This document shows, piece by piece, positions 43,316-51,805 of a stretch of DNA of 52,952 nucleotides. The notes below the pieces were generated by a model that was given only the letters and a program-made list of their open reading frames with translations, made no database searches and was not told the DNA's origin. The first letter of the stretch is position 1. Every line of letters starts with the position of its first letter. The DNA comes from Thiotrichales bacterium. GTDB lineage: Bacteria > Pseudomonadota > Gammaproteobacteria > Thiomicrospirales > Thiomicrospiraceae. Made by a program: the position numbers and the translations under genes. Location: assembly GCA_016936535.1 (NCBI GenBank), contig JAFGXP010000009.1:1-52952 (forward strand). Reading direction: 5' to 3'.

Positions 43316-44380
43316 ATGGCAGAACTACAAAACGACCGCTTTTTACGTGCTTTATTACGAGAGCCGGTGGATCGCACCCCTGTATGGATGATGCGCCAAG
43401 CAGGTCGTTATCTGCCAGAATACCGCGCCACCCGCACTCAAGCCGGTTCTTTTATGGATTTATGCCGCAATGCCGACTTGGCTTGCGAAGTGACTCTGCA
43501 ACCTCTTGAGCGCTTTCCGTTAGACGCCGCGATTCTGTTTTCCGACATTCTGACCATTCCCGATGCGATGGGCTTAGGCCTGCGTTTTGAAACCGGTGAA
43601 GGTCCTGTTTTTGATCGACCCGTACGCTCAATGGCCGACGCCAAAAAACTGTTTGTTCCCGACATGGCCAGTGATTTGGGCTATGTGATGAATGCGGTCA
43701 GCACCATCCGTAAAAATCTCAACGGTCGCGTCCCGCTCATTGGCTTTTCTGGTAGCCCTTGGACCTTGGCAACCTATATGGTCGAAGGGGGGTCTTCGAA
43801 AACCTTTTCGAAAGTCAAAGCGATGATGTACGACCAGCCTGCTACTTTGCATCATATTCTGGACGTATTAGCCGACTCGGTTATTCAATACCTCAACGCT
43901 CAAATCGAAGCCGGTGCACAAGCGGTGCAGGTATTTGACACCTGGGGCGGCGTGCTGACACCACGTGATTACCACGAATTCTCTTTGCGCTATATGCACA
44001 AAATTGTTGATGGGCTTAAACGCGAGCACGACGGCCGCAAAGTGCCGGTGATTCTGTTTACCAAAGGCGGCGGACAATGGTTAGAAGCCATGGCAGCTAC
44101 GGGCTGTGATGCGCTCGGCTTGGATTGGACCACCGACATAGATACCGCCCGTGCTCGGGTTGGCGATAAGGTCGCACTGCAAGGTAACATGGATCCTTCT
44201 ATGCTTTACGCCTCGCCGGAACGTATTCGCCAAGAAGTCGGTTATATTCTCGAAAAATTCGGCAAAGGTTCCGGTCATGTCTTTAACCTAGGCCACGGCA
44301 TTCATCCGGAAGTCAAACCGGAGCACGCTGAAGCTTTTATTCGAGCGGTCGTGGAACTGTCAGGCACCTATCACGCCTAA
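43316..44380 (+). CDS. hemE: Uroporphyrinogen decarboxylase
   Basis: Decarboxylates uroporphyrinogen III to coproporphyrinogen III in heme synthesis. 354 residues with both signatures: [16 protein letters not shown] near the N-terminus and the central [17 protein letters not shown]. The catalytic aspartate is in [16 protein letters not shown] precedes the ATG and an intrinsic terminator follows. hemW at the right end of the window belongs to the same wider pathway. Confidence 0.98.
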   Translation: MAELQNDRFLRALLREPVDRTPVWMMRQAGRYLPEYRATRTQAGSFMDLCRNADLACEVTLQPLERFPLDAAILFSDILTIPDAMGLGLRFETGEGPVFDRPVRSMADAKKLFVPDMASDLGYVMNAVSTIRKNLNGRVPLIGFSGSPWTLATYMVEGGSSKTFSKVKAMMYDQPATLHHILDVLADSVIQYLNAQIEAGAQAVQVFDTWGGVLTPRDYHEFSLRYMHKIVDGLKREHDGRKVPVILFTKGGGQWLEAMAATGCDALGLDWTTDIDTARARVGDKVALQGNMDPSMLYASPERIRQEVGYILEKFGKGSGHVFNLGHGIHPEVKPEHAEAFIRAVVELSGTYHA

Positions 44381-44396
44381 AACACAGCTACCTTAA

Positions 44397-44432
44397 CAAG
44401 GCTCGCTCTGTTTGAGAGCGGCCTTGCTTCTT
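44397..44432 (+). terminator. Intrinsic terminator of hemE
   Basis: CAAGGC pairs with GCCTTG and GCTCT with AGAGC inside, followed by CTTCTT. It lies 17 bp after the hemE stop and isolates the cluster downstream. Confidence 0.7.
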
Positions 44433-44464
44433 AAAAAATCCTTTAAAAATAACGAGTTAACTTA

Positions 44465-44482
44465 ATAGGACATCTGTCCTAT
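44465..44482. promoter_or_regulatory. Perfect dyad operator upstream of the TlpA-DUF4266-DUF3570-ApbE cluster
   Basis: ATAGGACA-TC-TGTCCTAT is an 18-bp perfect inverted repeat about 95 bp before the tlpA-like start codon. A further TGTCCT half-site occurs near 44512-44518. The dyad length suits a dimeric repressor or activator. The LuxR-type gene at the end of the cluster is one candidate binder; nothing proves it. Confidence 0.55.
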
Positions 44483-44576
44483 CCCATCCATTACGGTGCT
44501 TTGAAGGCATTTGTCCTCTGGTACTCTGTCTCCGCTCGATTAGACTCAAGCTTTCTTTTCGCTTGGGGTTTTCGTT

Positions 44577-45050
44577 ATGGGCATCGGCATTTTTCGACTT
44601 TTCAAAGTCATCTCATTGCTTTGCGGTTTTTGGCTGACATTCGGCTTGAGTTCTTCCGTTCAGGCACAAACTGCACCTTCGCTCTCCCCCTATCAAGGGC
44701 AATGGGTTTATCTGGATTTTTGGGCCTCATGGTGCGCGCCTTGCAAAGCGTCTTTTCCGTTTATGAACGATTTACAACGCCAATTGCAGAATCAAAATTT
44801 TACTGTTGTGGCGGTAAACCTTGATGAAGACCTTTCTGCAGCCAAACAATTTCTAGAACAAACCACGGCAGGCTTCCCTGTTCTCTATGATCCAGAAGGG
44901 CGCTTGCCCACCCAATTTTCGGTACAAGCGATGCCAACCTCTTTCTTGCTCAATCCTCAAGGAAAAATCGTTTGGCAGCATCAAGGCTTCTTACCCAAAG
45001 ATGCCGCAAAAATTCAGCATATCATCCAACAAAAAATGCAGGGGGCATAA
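44577..45050 (+). CDS. Exported TlpA-family thioredoxin
   Basis: A 157-residue periplasmic thiol oxidoreductase. Signal peptide to about residue 30 (SSVQA), then the thioredoxin fold with active site WASWCAPCKA, the cis-Pro loop AMPTSFLL and the C-terminal helix. First gene of a tightly packed cluster; its TAA overlaps the next ATG (TAATG). TlpA proteins next to DUF4266-DUF3570-ApbE genes recur in bacteria and may keep cysteines of the DUF4266 protein reduced; this is inference. The ribosome site is weak (GGGG). Confidence 0.9.
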   Translation: MGIGIFRLFKVISLLCGFWLTFGLSSSVQAQTAPSLSPYQGQWVYLDFWASWCAPCKASFPFMNDLQRQLQNQNFTVVAVNLDEDLSAAKQFLEQTTAGFPVLYDPEGRLPTQFSVQAMPTSFLLNPQGKIVWQHQGFLPKDAAKIQHIIQQKMQGA

Positions 45051-45277
45051 TGCAAAAGCACCTTTTTTATTACTTGGCATTGTCATCAATGCTGGTCTTG
45101 AATGGCTGTTCCAGCCTGAGTGATCTGGGGGCAAAACCTTGGGAAAAAGGCACTCTCGCCAAGGCAGAAATGCAAACCAATGCGTTGGACCAAGCTTTTG
45201 ATGATCACATTTATTTTTCTAAAGAAGCCAGTAGTGGCGGTGCTGGTTTCGCAGCGGGAGGTTGTGGATGCAACTAA
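45050..45277 (+). CDS. DUF4266 lipoprotein
   Basis: A 75-residue lipoprotein: signal peptide with lipobox LNGC, then the DUF4266 block KPWEKGTLAKAEM, DDHIYFSKEASSGG and a glycine/cysteine tail ending GGCGCN. Start is ATG at 45050, fused to the tlpA stop; an upstream frame extension is spurious. It overlaps the DUF3570 start by 10 bp, so the proteins are translationally coupled. The conserved C-terminal cysteines suggest metal or thiol chemistry, possibly with the TlpA protein. Function unknown. Confidence 0.93.
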   Translation: MQKHLFYYLALSSMLVLNGCSSLSDLGAKPWEKGTLAKAEMQTNALDQAFDDHIYFSKEASSGGAGFAAGGCGCN

Positions 45278-46506
45278 AATCAAACACCATACTGGCGCAA
45301 TTAACGGTCGCGTCTTTAAGTTGTCTTGGCGTCAGCGGAGCCTTTGCCGCTGAATGGGAACTCGATTCCGCCGTCTTATTATACAGTGAAAAAGATCGTG
45401 TGAATGCCGTTGAACCTGCGGTCAACTTAAAGCGCACCGCAGAAGATGGCTCGGTTCTGGGCATCAAACTGGTGGTCGATAGTCTAACCGGCGCTTCACC
45501 AAACGGCGCTACCGCTGCCAACCAGCCGCAAACCTTTACCACACCCAGTGGCAAGGACACCTATACTACTCCAGCTGGAGAAATACCATTAGATGACACC
45601 TTTAAAGACACTCGCGGTCAGCTCAGCTTAAGTTACGATGCACCGCTTTCTTCAGGAAACCGTTACACCCTCGGCGCGAATCTTTCTTCGGAATATGACT
45701 ATGCATCTGCCAGTCTCTCTGGCGGCATGACCCATTACTTTAATCAGAAAAACACCGCCCTTAACTGGGGACTGTCTTTAGCATTTGACCAAGCCGATCC
45801 CGTCGGTGGTGTGCCGGTCGGATCCACAGACACCCAGCTGAGATTGCGCGACGGCCAGAGTGACACGCGCACCAGTGTTGAAGCCCTGTTCGGCATTACC
45901 CAAATACTTGATAAAAACAGCTTAATACAATTGAATTTCGGGCTGGCGTCCTCTTCAGGCTATCACACCGATCCCTACAAATTGGTTAGCCTTTTAGATG
46001 CCAATGGAGATCCAACGGCCTACTATTATGAAAATCGTCCAGACAGTCGTTTACGCGCCTATCTTTACGCCAATTACCGACGGCACCTGAGCTGGGGAGA
46101 TACCGTAGAAACCGCTTATCGCCTCGCTTCTGACGACTGGGGTATTCTGTCGCACACCCTAGATGCAAAATATCGCTGGAACCTCAGCGAACGCTGGGCT
46201 TTAACCCCGCGCCTACGCTTTTATCAACAATCTGCCGCCGATTTTTACACTCATCATTTGAACAGTGTGCCAAGCGCTGGCGAAACCCTAAGTGCCGACA
46301 GTCGCTTAGCCAGCTTGCAAGGCATCACCGTAGGTGCCAAGCTCAGCTACCAACTCAGCAGCAAGCAGGAGTTGAGTCTGCGTTTAGAGCAATATGAGCA
46401 AAGTGCAGACGATTCAGCCGACCAACCAGGCGTACAAGCGCAACTGCCTCAAAGCAGCGATTTGTCGGCAACGATTGTGCAATTTGGTTATAAGTTGCGG
46501 TTCTAA
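45268..46506 (+). CDS. DUF3570 outer-membrane-type protein
   Basis: A 412-residue exported protein; signal peptide ends AFAA near residue 28. Repeated amphipathic strands (YTLGANLSSEYDYAS, RLRAYLYANYRRHLSW, SDLSATIVQFGYKLRF) and the final Phe suggest an outer-membrane beta-barrel, as expected for DUF3570. Residues 71-77 read DSLTGAS, close to the D-x-x-S/T-G-A-S/T motif whose Ser/Thr is flavinylated by ApbE in NqrC- and RnfG-type proteins. The ATG at 45268 has GGGAGG six bases upstream. The apbE gene starts in its stop codon (TAATG). Confidence 0.92.
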   Translation: MQLKSNTILAQLTVASLSCLGVSGAFAAEWELDSAVLLYSEKDRVNAVEPAVNLKRTAEDGSVLGIKLVVDSLTGASPNGATAANQPQTFTTPSGKDTYTTPAGEIPLDDTFKDTRGQLSLSYDAPLSSGNRYTLGANLSSEYDYASASLSGGMTHYFNQKNTALNWGLSLAFDQADPVGGVPVGSTDTQLRLRDGQSDTRTSVEALFGITQILDKNSLIQLNFGLASSSGYHTDPYKLVSLLDANGDPTAYYYENRPDSRLRAYLYANYRRHLSWGDTVETAYRLASDDWGILSHTLDAKYRWNLSERWALTPRLRFYQQSAADFYTHHLNSVPSAGETLSADSRLASLQGITVGAKLSYQLSSKQELSLRLEQYEQSADDSADQPGVQAQLPQSSDLSATIVQFGYKLRF

Positions 46507-47402
46507 TGTCTGCGCAACGAACGCTCGCTCTATCGCCCAATCCAATCGGCTATCGAGCAACATTTTTTGCAATGGGCAGTGATTGCGAAGTTTTACTGCA
46601 AACTCCAGACCCCACCTTGGCTCAAACTCTTGCAATGCGTGTAGCCAACGAGGTCTGGCGCTTGCAAGATACCTACTCGCGCTATCAACCTAATGCCTGG
46701 TTATGGCAACTGAATCATGCTCAAGGACAATGGTGCGAACTGAGCGCAGAAACCGCAGGATTGTTTGCCTTCATTGATCAGATTTATCAGCTCAGTGAAG
46801 GCTTATTTGATCCCACCAGTGGCATCCTAGGTCAAGTTTGGCGCTTTGACCCGCACGCCGCTTTACCAAAAGAAGAAGCGATTTCTGCCTTATTGCCGTT
46901 TATTGGTTGGCCAAAAGTTGAACGCCAAGGCCACCGAGTTCGCTTACCAAAAGGCATGGCGCTCGATCTGGGCGGATTGGTCAAAGAGTGGGCGGCAGAC
47001 AAAGCCCTGAGCCGAATCGCCGCAACACACGAAAATCTTCCGGTTCTGATTAATCTCGGCGGTGACTTACGGGTATCAGGCCCCATGCGTCAAGACCAGC
47101 CTTGGCAAGTTGGCGTGCGTCAACCTGAAACCCCTCAGGCAACCGCCCTCTTGGCTTTACATCAAGGCGGACTGGCGACCAGTGGGGATGAACACCGTTT
47201 TATTCTGCATCAAGGCAAGCGCTACGGCCATTTGCTCAACCCCTTCACTGGCTGGCCGGTTGACCAAGCCCCGCGAAGTGTTACCGTGGCCGCGCCAACC
47301 TGTTTACTGGCAGGGGTTCTTTCAAGTCTGGCACTCTTAAAAGGCGAAAAGGCCGCTTCGTTTCTTCAGCAGCAACAGGTACTCTATTGGATGATTGAAT
47401 GA
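46506..47402 (+). CDS. apbE: ApbE family FAD:protein FMN transferase
   Basis: Transfers FMN from FAD to a Ser/Thr of a target protein, usually outside the cytoplasm. 298 residues with MGSDCEVLL at the start, GLFDPTSGIL, DLGGLVKEWAADKA, LINLGGDLRVSGP, ATSGDEHRF and LLNPFTGWPV; the Mg-binding late region TCLLAGVLSSLALLKG is present. There is no signal peptide or lipobox, unlike many ApbE proteins, although a downstream in-frame start would not create one either. So it may act before export. Fused to the DUF3570 stop; DUF3570 is the most obvious candidate target. Confidence 0.93.
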   Translation: MSAQRTLALSPNPIGYRATFFAMGSDCEVLLQTPDPTLAQTLAMRVANEVWRLQDTYSRYQPNAWLWQLNHAQGQWCELSAETAGLFAFIDQIYQLSEGLFDPTSGILGQVWRFDPHAALPKEEAISALLPFIGWPKVERQGHRVRLPKGMALDLGGLVKEWAADKALSRIAATHENLPVLINLGGDLRVSGPMRQDQPWQVGVRQPETPQATALLALHQGGLATSGDEHRFILHQGKRYGHLLNPFTGWPVDQAPRSVTVAAPTCLLAGVLSSLALLKGEKAASFLQQQQVLYWMIE

Positions 47403-47446
47403 ACCGTAAAATCATGGATAATGCAGGCTCATTAGGAGGATTGAGC

Positions 47447-47980
47447 ATGCAGATGATGTATGGTTTAGCCGCGATTTTTATCTATATGACGCTATTTTTA
47501 AGCGTGGATATCTACGAAGATCAGCAAATAAGCGGCAATAATTGGCACGTGACCTGGGAATTAATTGGCGCGCTCGTTTCATTGATTGGCGCCGGCATTC
47601 TCATTCGGCAAATCTTACTCCAACACGCCCAGCTTAAACACACCCGGCAACAATTGGACGCGCACCAACATCAACTGTCGCATCTCGATGCTCGCTATCA
47701 GCAGCTTGCCCATGACTTCTCAAACAGCATAGACCAGCAATTTGAAGCGTGGCAACTGACCGACTCAGAAAAGCAAGTGGCTCGCTTACTGATAAAAGGG
47801 CTGTCCTTGGCTGAAATCGCCGCACTGCGCGAAACCAAAGAAAAAACCGTACGCCAACAAGCCTCGAACTTGTACACAAAGTCCGGACTCGATGGACGCC
47901 ATGCCCTCACCGCCTACTTCCTTGAAGACTTGTTGACACCCACCACCGCAGAAACTGATCGTATCAATACCAGCCCATGA
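47447..47980 (+). CDS. Membrane-anchored LuxR-type HTH regulator
   Basis: 177 residues from the ATG at 47447, which has AGGAGG seven bases upstream. Starts at 47399 (overlapping apbE) and 47414 lack a ribosome site. Two transmembrane helices (about 4-21 and 37-58) form a hairpin. A coiled coil (HAQLKHTRQQLDAHQHQLSHLDARYQQL) then leads to a LuxR-type HTH (LTDSEKQVARLLIKGLSLAEIAALRETKEKTVRQQASNLYTKSGLDGRHAL). No receiver domain is present. Tethered regulators of this layout are seen beside DUF3570 clusters; signal and targets are unknown. Confidence 0.85.
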   Translation: MQMMYGLAAIFIYMTLFLSVDIYEDQQISGNNWHVTWELIGALVSLIGAGILIRQILLQHAQLKHTRQQLDAHQHQLSHLDARYQQLAHDFSNSIDQQFEAWQLTDSEKQVARLLIKGLSLAEIAALRETKEKTVRQQASNLYTKSGLDGRHALTAYFLEDLLTPTTAETDRINTSP

Positions 47981-48329
47981 ACAAATAAATTCAAGAATTT
48001 AAGGCATGAATAAAACCCGTTCGATAAAGAGGGTTAACTGACTGTAATTCTGATGAGTCGGGATAACGCCTTCTCGGTTTAACGTCGTCACTTGGCCCTC
48101 ACCTCGCCGCCACTTCGACGCATGCTAAAACCAACTCCCTACAAATCCGGCATATCGACTGGTGAACGCATTTGCATTGACTCGACACTGGGTTTTGTAG
48201 AGTGCTCAGCATCGTTAAAGTGACGCTAATTGGCATTTTAAAATCGATTGCCATCACTAAAATCCCCATCAATCCCTCAAAGCGCAGGGCACATCCATTT
48301 TTGCAAGGGAATCCAACCTAGACAGAAAA
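47981..48329. other. Unassigned intergenic stretch with a doubtful 56-codon frame
   Basis: This gap separates the LuxR-type gene from convergent yggX. A reverse-strand frame from ATG 48269 (after GAGGG) to a stop at 48099 could encode 56 residues beginning MGILVMAIDFKMPISV and containing three CxxC-like cysteine pairs. A second, overlapping reverse frame ends SMQMRSPVDMPDL near 48160. Neither has a recognisable domain; a decayed gene is possible. No terminator or RNA gene is recognised. Confidence 0.3.
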
Positions 48330-48599
48330 TTAAAGCGCCTTAAACTCTTCTGGCATATCAATATCTTCGTCATTGAATAGGAACTTCTGTAATTCTTCCA
48401 TCAAAAAGCTGCGGGCTTTTGGATCTAAGCTAGAGAGACGGTATTCATTAATTAAGATGGTTTGCTGGGCTAACCACTGTTTCCAAGCCTCTTTCGAAAC
48501 CTGTTCAAATACCTTCTGACCAAGCTCGCCAGGAAAAGGGGCAAAATCCAAACCATCTAGTTCTTCACCTAATTTCACACACTGTACTTTACGCGACAT
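48330..48599 (-). CDS. yggX: Fe(2+)-trafficking / oxidative damage protection protein YggX
   Basis: An 89-residue cytosolic protein that in E. coli and Salmonella protects iron-sulfur proteins and DNA from oxidants. It starts MSRKVQCVKL with the conserved Cys7, then LDGLDFAPFPGELGQKVFEQVSKEAWKQWLAQQTILINEYRL, typical of the family. AAAGGAG precedes the ATG. It follows mutY after 11 bp, the same operon as in E. coli; MutY carries a 4Fe-4S cluster, which fits the pairing. Confidence 0.97.
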   Translation of the reverse strand: MSRKVQCVKLGEELDGLDFAPFPGELGQKVFEQVSKEAWKQWLAQQTILINEYRLSSLDPKARSFLMEELQKFLFNDEDIDMPEEFKAL

Positions 48600-48610
48600 T
48601 TTATTCTCCT

Positions 48611-49708
48611 TTAGTAATCCTGTAGTTGGCTAACCAGTTTTTGCACTGGCGCCGGGACGCCGATTTGGCCATTAATCACGGCCGTTAAATCCATCCAGTT
48701 GCCGTTTGATGTCAAGGCCAGCTCTGTAGCATAACCACCTTCCCCTTCACTTATGCCCTCGTTTGCCGATGATTGTTGCACCAGCACTGGAGTAATTTGC
48801 AAATGATAATGCGAAAAGGTATGTCTAAAAGGTTCCCATTTTAGCAAACTTGATGCCTTACCAAACCGGCTTTGTGCCAGTTCCGTACACGCCTGCCAAT
48901 CCATACATTCCGGCACAGACCACAAGCCACCCCAAATCCCTTTGGAGGGACGCCGTTCAAGCCACAACTGTCCTTGCTGATTTTGTAACAGCATCAAATA
49001 CACCGATTTTTCCGGCTTAACTTGAGTCGGTTTTTTAAAGGGAAAGTCTGCCACCCGATTTTGCGCCAGCGCCGAGCACCCTGTCGCCACTGGGCAGCGA
49101 TGACATTGAGGCTTGCTGCGAGTGCACAGAGTGGCACCCAAATCCATAATTGCCTGGGTATAGTCGGCAAATCGCTGCACTGGCGTCAGTTCCTCGGCAC
49201 GCTGCCATAGCCAGTTTTCCGCCGCCTTTTCGCCCGGCCATTGCTCTAAGGCGTACACGCGCCCTAATACCCGCTTAACATTACCATCCAAAATTGGCTG
49301 ACGTTCGCCGCAAGCAATCGACAAGATTGCGCCGGCCGTGGAGCGCCCAACCCCCGGCAATGTCATCATGGCCGCCAAACTGGTTGGAAACTGACCGCCA
49401 AAATCCTTAACAATCTGCTGCGCCGCCTTATGCAGATTTCGCCCGCGAGCATAGTATCCCAGCCCAGCCCAATGGGCGAGCACCTGCTCTTGGCTGGCTT
49501 GCGCCAATGCCTCTAAGGTTGAAAAAGTGGTCATAAATTTTTGGTAGTACGGAATCACAGTGGTGACTTGGGTTTGCTGGAGCATGATTTCGGAAACCCA
49601 TACCCGATAGGGCGAAATCTCCTGCTGCCATGGCAAGTCATGGCGACCATGCTGGTCAAACCACTGCAACAAATGGGTACTAAACTGCTCTGACGAAAGA
49701 CTCACCAA
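48611..49708 (-). CDS. mutY: A/G-specific adenine glycosylase
   Basis: Removes adenine mispaired with 8-oxoguanine. 365 residues. The helix-hairpin-helix LPGVGRSTAGAILSIA and the catalytic Asp (residues ILDGNVKRVLGRV) are present. The 4Fe-4S cluster loop is CTRSKPQCHRCPVATGC with spacing Cys-x6-Cys-x2-Cys-x5-Cys. The C-terminal MutT-like domain (WLERRPSKGIWGGLWSVPE) recognises 8-oxoG. The start is not ATG: TTG at 49708 or GTG at 49705, both after AGGAG. Divergent from trmB, as in E. coli. Confidence 0.97.
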   Translation of the reverse strand: MVSLSSEQFSTHLLQWFDQHGRHDLPWQQEISPYRVWVSEIMLQQTQVTTVIPYYQKFMTTFSTLEALAQASQEQVLAHWAGLGYYARGRNLHKAAQQIVKDFGGQFPTSLAAMMTLPGVGRSTAGAILSIACGERQPILDGNVKRVLGRVYALEQWPGEKAAENWLWQRAEELTPVQRFADYTQAIMDLGATLCTRSKPQCHRCPVATGCSALAQNRVADFPFKKPTQVKPEKSVYLMLLQNQQGQLWLERRPSKGIWGGLWSVPECMDWQACTELAQSRFGKASSLLKWEPFRHTFSHYHLQITPVLVQQSSANEGISEGEGGYATELALTSNGNWMDLTAVINGQIGVPAPVQKLVSQLQDY

Positions 49709-49784
49709 TCTTACTCCTGTTAAATTTCGGCTATACTATGCGGCTGTTAGATTCCAGTCAATTTCGTCAGTTTAGGGACCCCAG

Positions 49785-50543
49785 ATGAGCCAACCGACCG
49801 ATCGTCCAATTCCGTCAGCCGCTGAGCTGCCTGCCGAGCCGAGTACAGCACCGGAAAAATACAGTACGCGAATTCGAAGCTTTGCCTTACGCCAAGGACG
49901 TTTAACCGCTTCTCAGGAACGCGCATTAAACGCACTTTGGCCGCAGTTTGGCCTGACCGTTGAACAGGGCGTTATTGACTTTGCCAAGCTGTTTGGACGT
50001 CAGGCACCGACCCTTGTTGAAATCGGGTTTGGCATGGGCAAAAGCCTTGCCGAGATGGCACAAGCGAATCCTGAGAATAATTACATTGGCATTGAGGTGC
50101 ATAAACCCGGCGTTGGCGCACTGTTGCGTCTTATTGAAGAAAAACAACTCAGCAATGTACGAATTTTTAATCATGACGCCATTGAGGTGCTCGAACAGTG
50201 CATTGCGCCCAATTCGCTCGACGCGGTTTATCTGTTTTTTCCAGATCCTTGGCATAAAGCTAGGCATCACAAACGACGCATTGTTAAACCGGAATTTGTC
50301 GCGAATATTGCCAAACACCTCAAGATAGGCGGACAATTCCACATGGCGACCGATTGGGAAAACTATGCCGAACAGATGCTTGAAGTCATGAGTGCTGCGC
50401 CAGATTATGTCAACTTCAGTGGGGTTGGAAATTATACGCCGCGCCCCGATTATCGTCCTTTGACCAAATTCGAAGCGCGTGGCCATCGCCTAGGTCACGG
50501 CGTATGGGATTTGATTTTTACCCGCGTTGAACGCAACGGATAA
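49785..50543 (+). CDS. trmB: tRNA (guanine-N7-)-methyltransferase
   Basis: Methylates G46 of tRNA using S-adenosylmethionine. 252 residues with the motif [31 protein letters not shown], and the family motif [19 protein letters not shown], then [17 protein letters not shown] at the end. The N-terminal 35 residues are a Pro/Ala-rich extension ([16 protein letters not shown]) before the conserved [18 protein letters not shown] precedes the ATG. 76 bp separate it from divergent mutY. Confidence 0.96.
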   Translation: MSQPTDRPIPSAAELPAEPSTAPEKYSTRIRSFALRQGRLTASQERALNALWPQFGLTVEQGVIDFAKLFGRQAPTLVEIGFGMGKSLAEMAQANPENNYIGIEVHKPGVGALLRLIEEKQLSNVRIFNHDAIEVLEQCIAPNSLDAVYLFFPDPWHKARHHKRRIVKPEFVANIAKHLKIGGQFHMATDWENYAEQMLEVMSAAPDYVNFSGVGNYTPRPDYRPLTKFEARGHRLGHGVWDLIFTRVERNG

Positions 50544-50595
50544 ATGAACGACCTTACTGAACGGAACCCTTAAAATGCGGTCTTCCTGCCGTGCC

Positions 50596-51780
50596 TTAAG
50601 GAGACTGCGGTAAGGGTTTTTCCGTCGAAGCCGCATCAATCGGCAAGCGCTGCGGCGTTTCAGTGTAGCTTAATAACTCAATCTGATCATTCACCCAGCG
50701 CCAACGATAATCCCCATTGACCTCCTGCCATTTTGGATCGGCACTCTGTGCAATCGGCAAAGCCAAATGCTTAGCCCAAAGCGGCAAATTCAGCTGACTG
50801 GCATTCAACTCGCCCTGCCAATCAAAATGCGCACCAAAGCGGCCGGTAAAATGGGTTTGGATTTTGCCGTTCAACCCTTCTAAACGCAGCGCTTCAACCT
50901 GAAGCCGCTGGCTTGGCAAATCAAATTTCAAAACCGAACCCCGTGTGGTGATATGCACCGGCGGCAAATCGTGTGCTTGCGGTAAACTCACTGTCAACAC
51001 GCCTTGCCAATCACTGAGCCGATAACTCAATAAATTTGTCGCCACATCCAAATTACTGGTCACACGCGCTGCCACCGTCCGCGGAGATTCACTGTGCTGA
51101 TAGAGAAAATCCGTACGAATTTCAAATGGCTGATCAGGCTGCAAATTCAACGCAAACAGATTCCAATTTTCCAAGCCAACATGATAATTTTCACTCTCAT
51201 CCTGTAATTGAATTTGCCCTTTGCTCAGCACCAAGCTGTCCAAACGCCAAGACCGTATTGGTGCTTCGGTTTCGGCATAGGCCGCCACACCCAATGACAA
51301 CGGCATCGTAATTGGCAAGGACGATTGCACCGACTCTAACGGCGCAATATGGCTAGGCAGTAAAGCGCGCAACGCCGAAAAATCCGACCAGTTATCTCGC
51401 CCTTGTGCATCCTTCATCAGCTTTAAAACCGGCTCGATGAGTTCGATCGAGCGAACTTGCAACTGTCGTTGCCAAAGTAAAGACCACGCATCGAGCTCAA
51501 TCTCTAAACTTTGAAAGCGGGCTTGCACGCCGGTTTGACTAAAGTTGGCCGGCTGCGCCAGCGTAGATGAGCCAACAGAAAACACCAGCGGAAACAGCGA
51601 CACATCAATCGCGCCTTCGATTTTGAAGGCTCGGCCGGTCAATTGCGTGACTTCACGCTCAATTTGCGGCTTATAACCATTAAAATCGATGTAATGCACC
51701 GCGCCAACAAAGGCGAGAAAGATCAACATCGGCACAATTGCCAGCAGCAATACCAGCATTTTCACGCTTTTTTTTACCAT
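50596..51780 (-). CDS. AsmA family protein
   Basis: A 394-residue inner-membrane-anchored protein with one N-terminal helix (VKMLVLLLAIVPMLIFLAFVGAV) and a long periplasmic part. The opening IDFNGYKPQIEREVTQLTGRAFKIEGAIDVSLFPLVFSVG is the AsmA N-terminal signature. AsmA-like proteins are linked to phospholipid transport to the outer membrane. At under 400 residues it is shorter than E. coli AsmA (about 617), so the C-terminal domain may be reduced. I prefer ATG 51780 (GAAGAG ten bases upstream); a GTG at 51819 overlaps the end of hemW and would add 13 residues. Confidence 0.8.
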   Translation of the reverse strand: MVKKSVKMLVLLLAIVPMLIFLAFVGAVHYIDFNGYKPQIEREVTQLTGRAFKIEGAIDVSLFPLVFSVGSSTLAQPANFSQTGVQARFQSLEIELDAWSLLWQRQLQVRSIELIEPVLKLMKDAQGRDNWSDFSALRALLPSHIAPLESVQSSLPITMPLSLGVAAYAETEAPIRSWRLDSLVLSKGQIQLQDESENYHVGLENWNLFALNLQPDQPFEIRTDFLYQHSESPRTVAARVTSNLDVATNLLSYRLSDWQGVLTVSLPQAHDLPPVHITTRGSVLKFDLPSQRLQVEALRLEGLNGKIQTHFTGRFGAHFDWQGELNASQLNLPLWAKHLALPIAQSADPKWQEVNGDYRWRWVNDQIELLSYTETPQRLPIDAASTEKPLPQSP

Positions 51781-51805
51781 CACAGGACGACTCTTCTTGC
51801 TCGAT

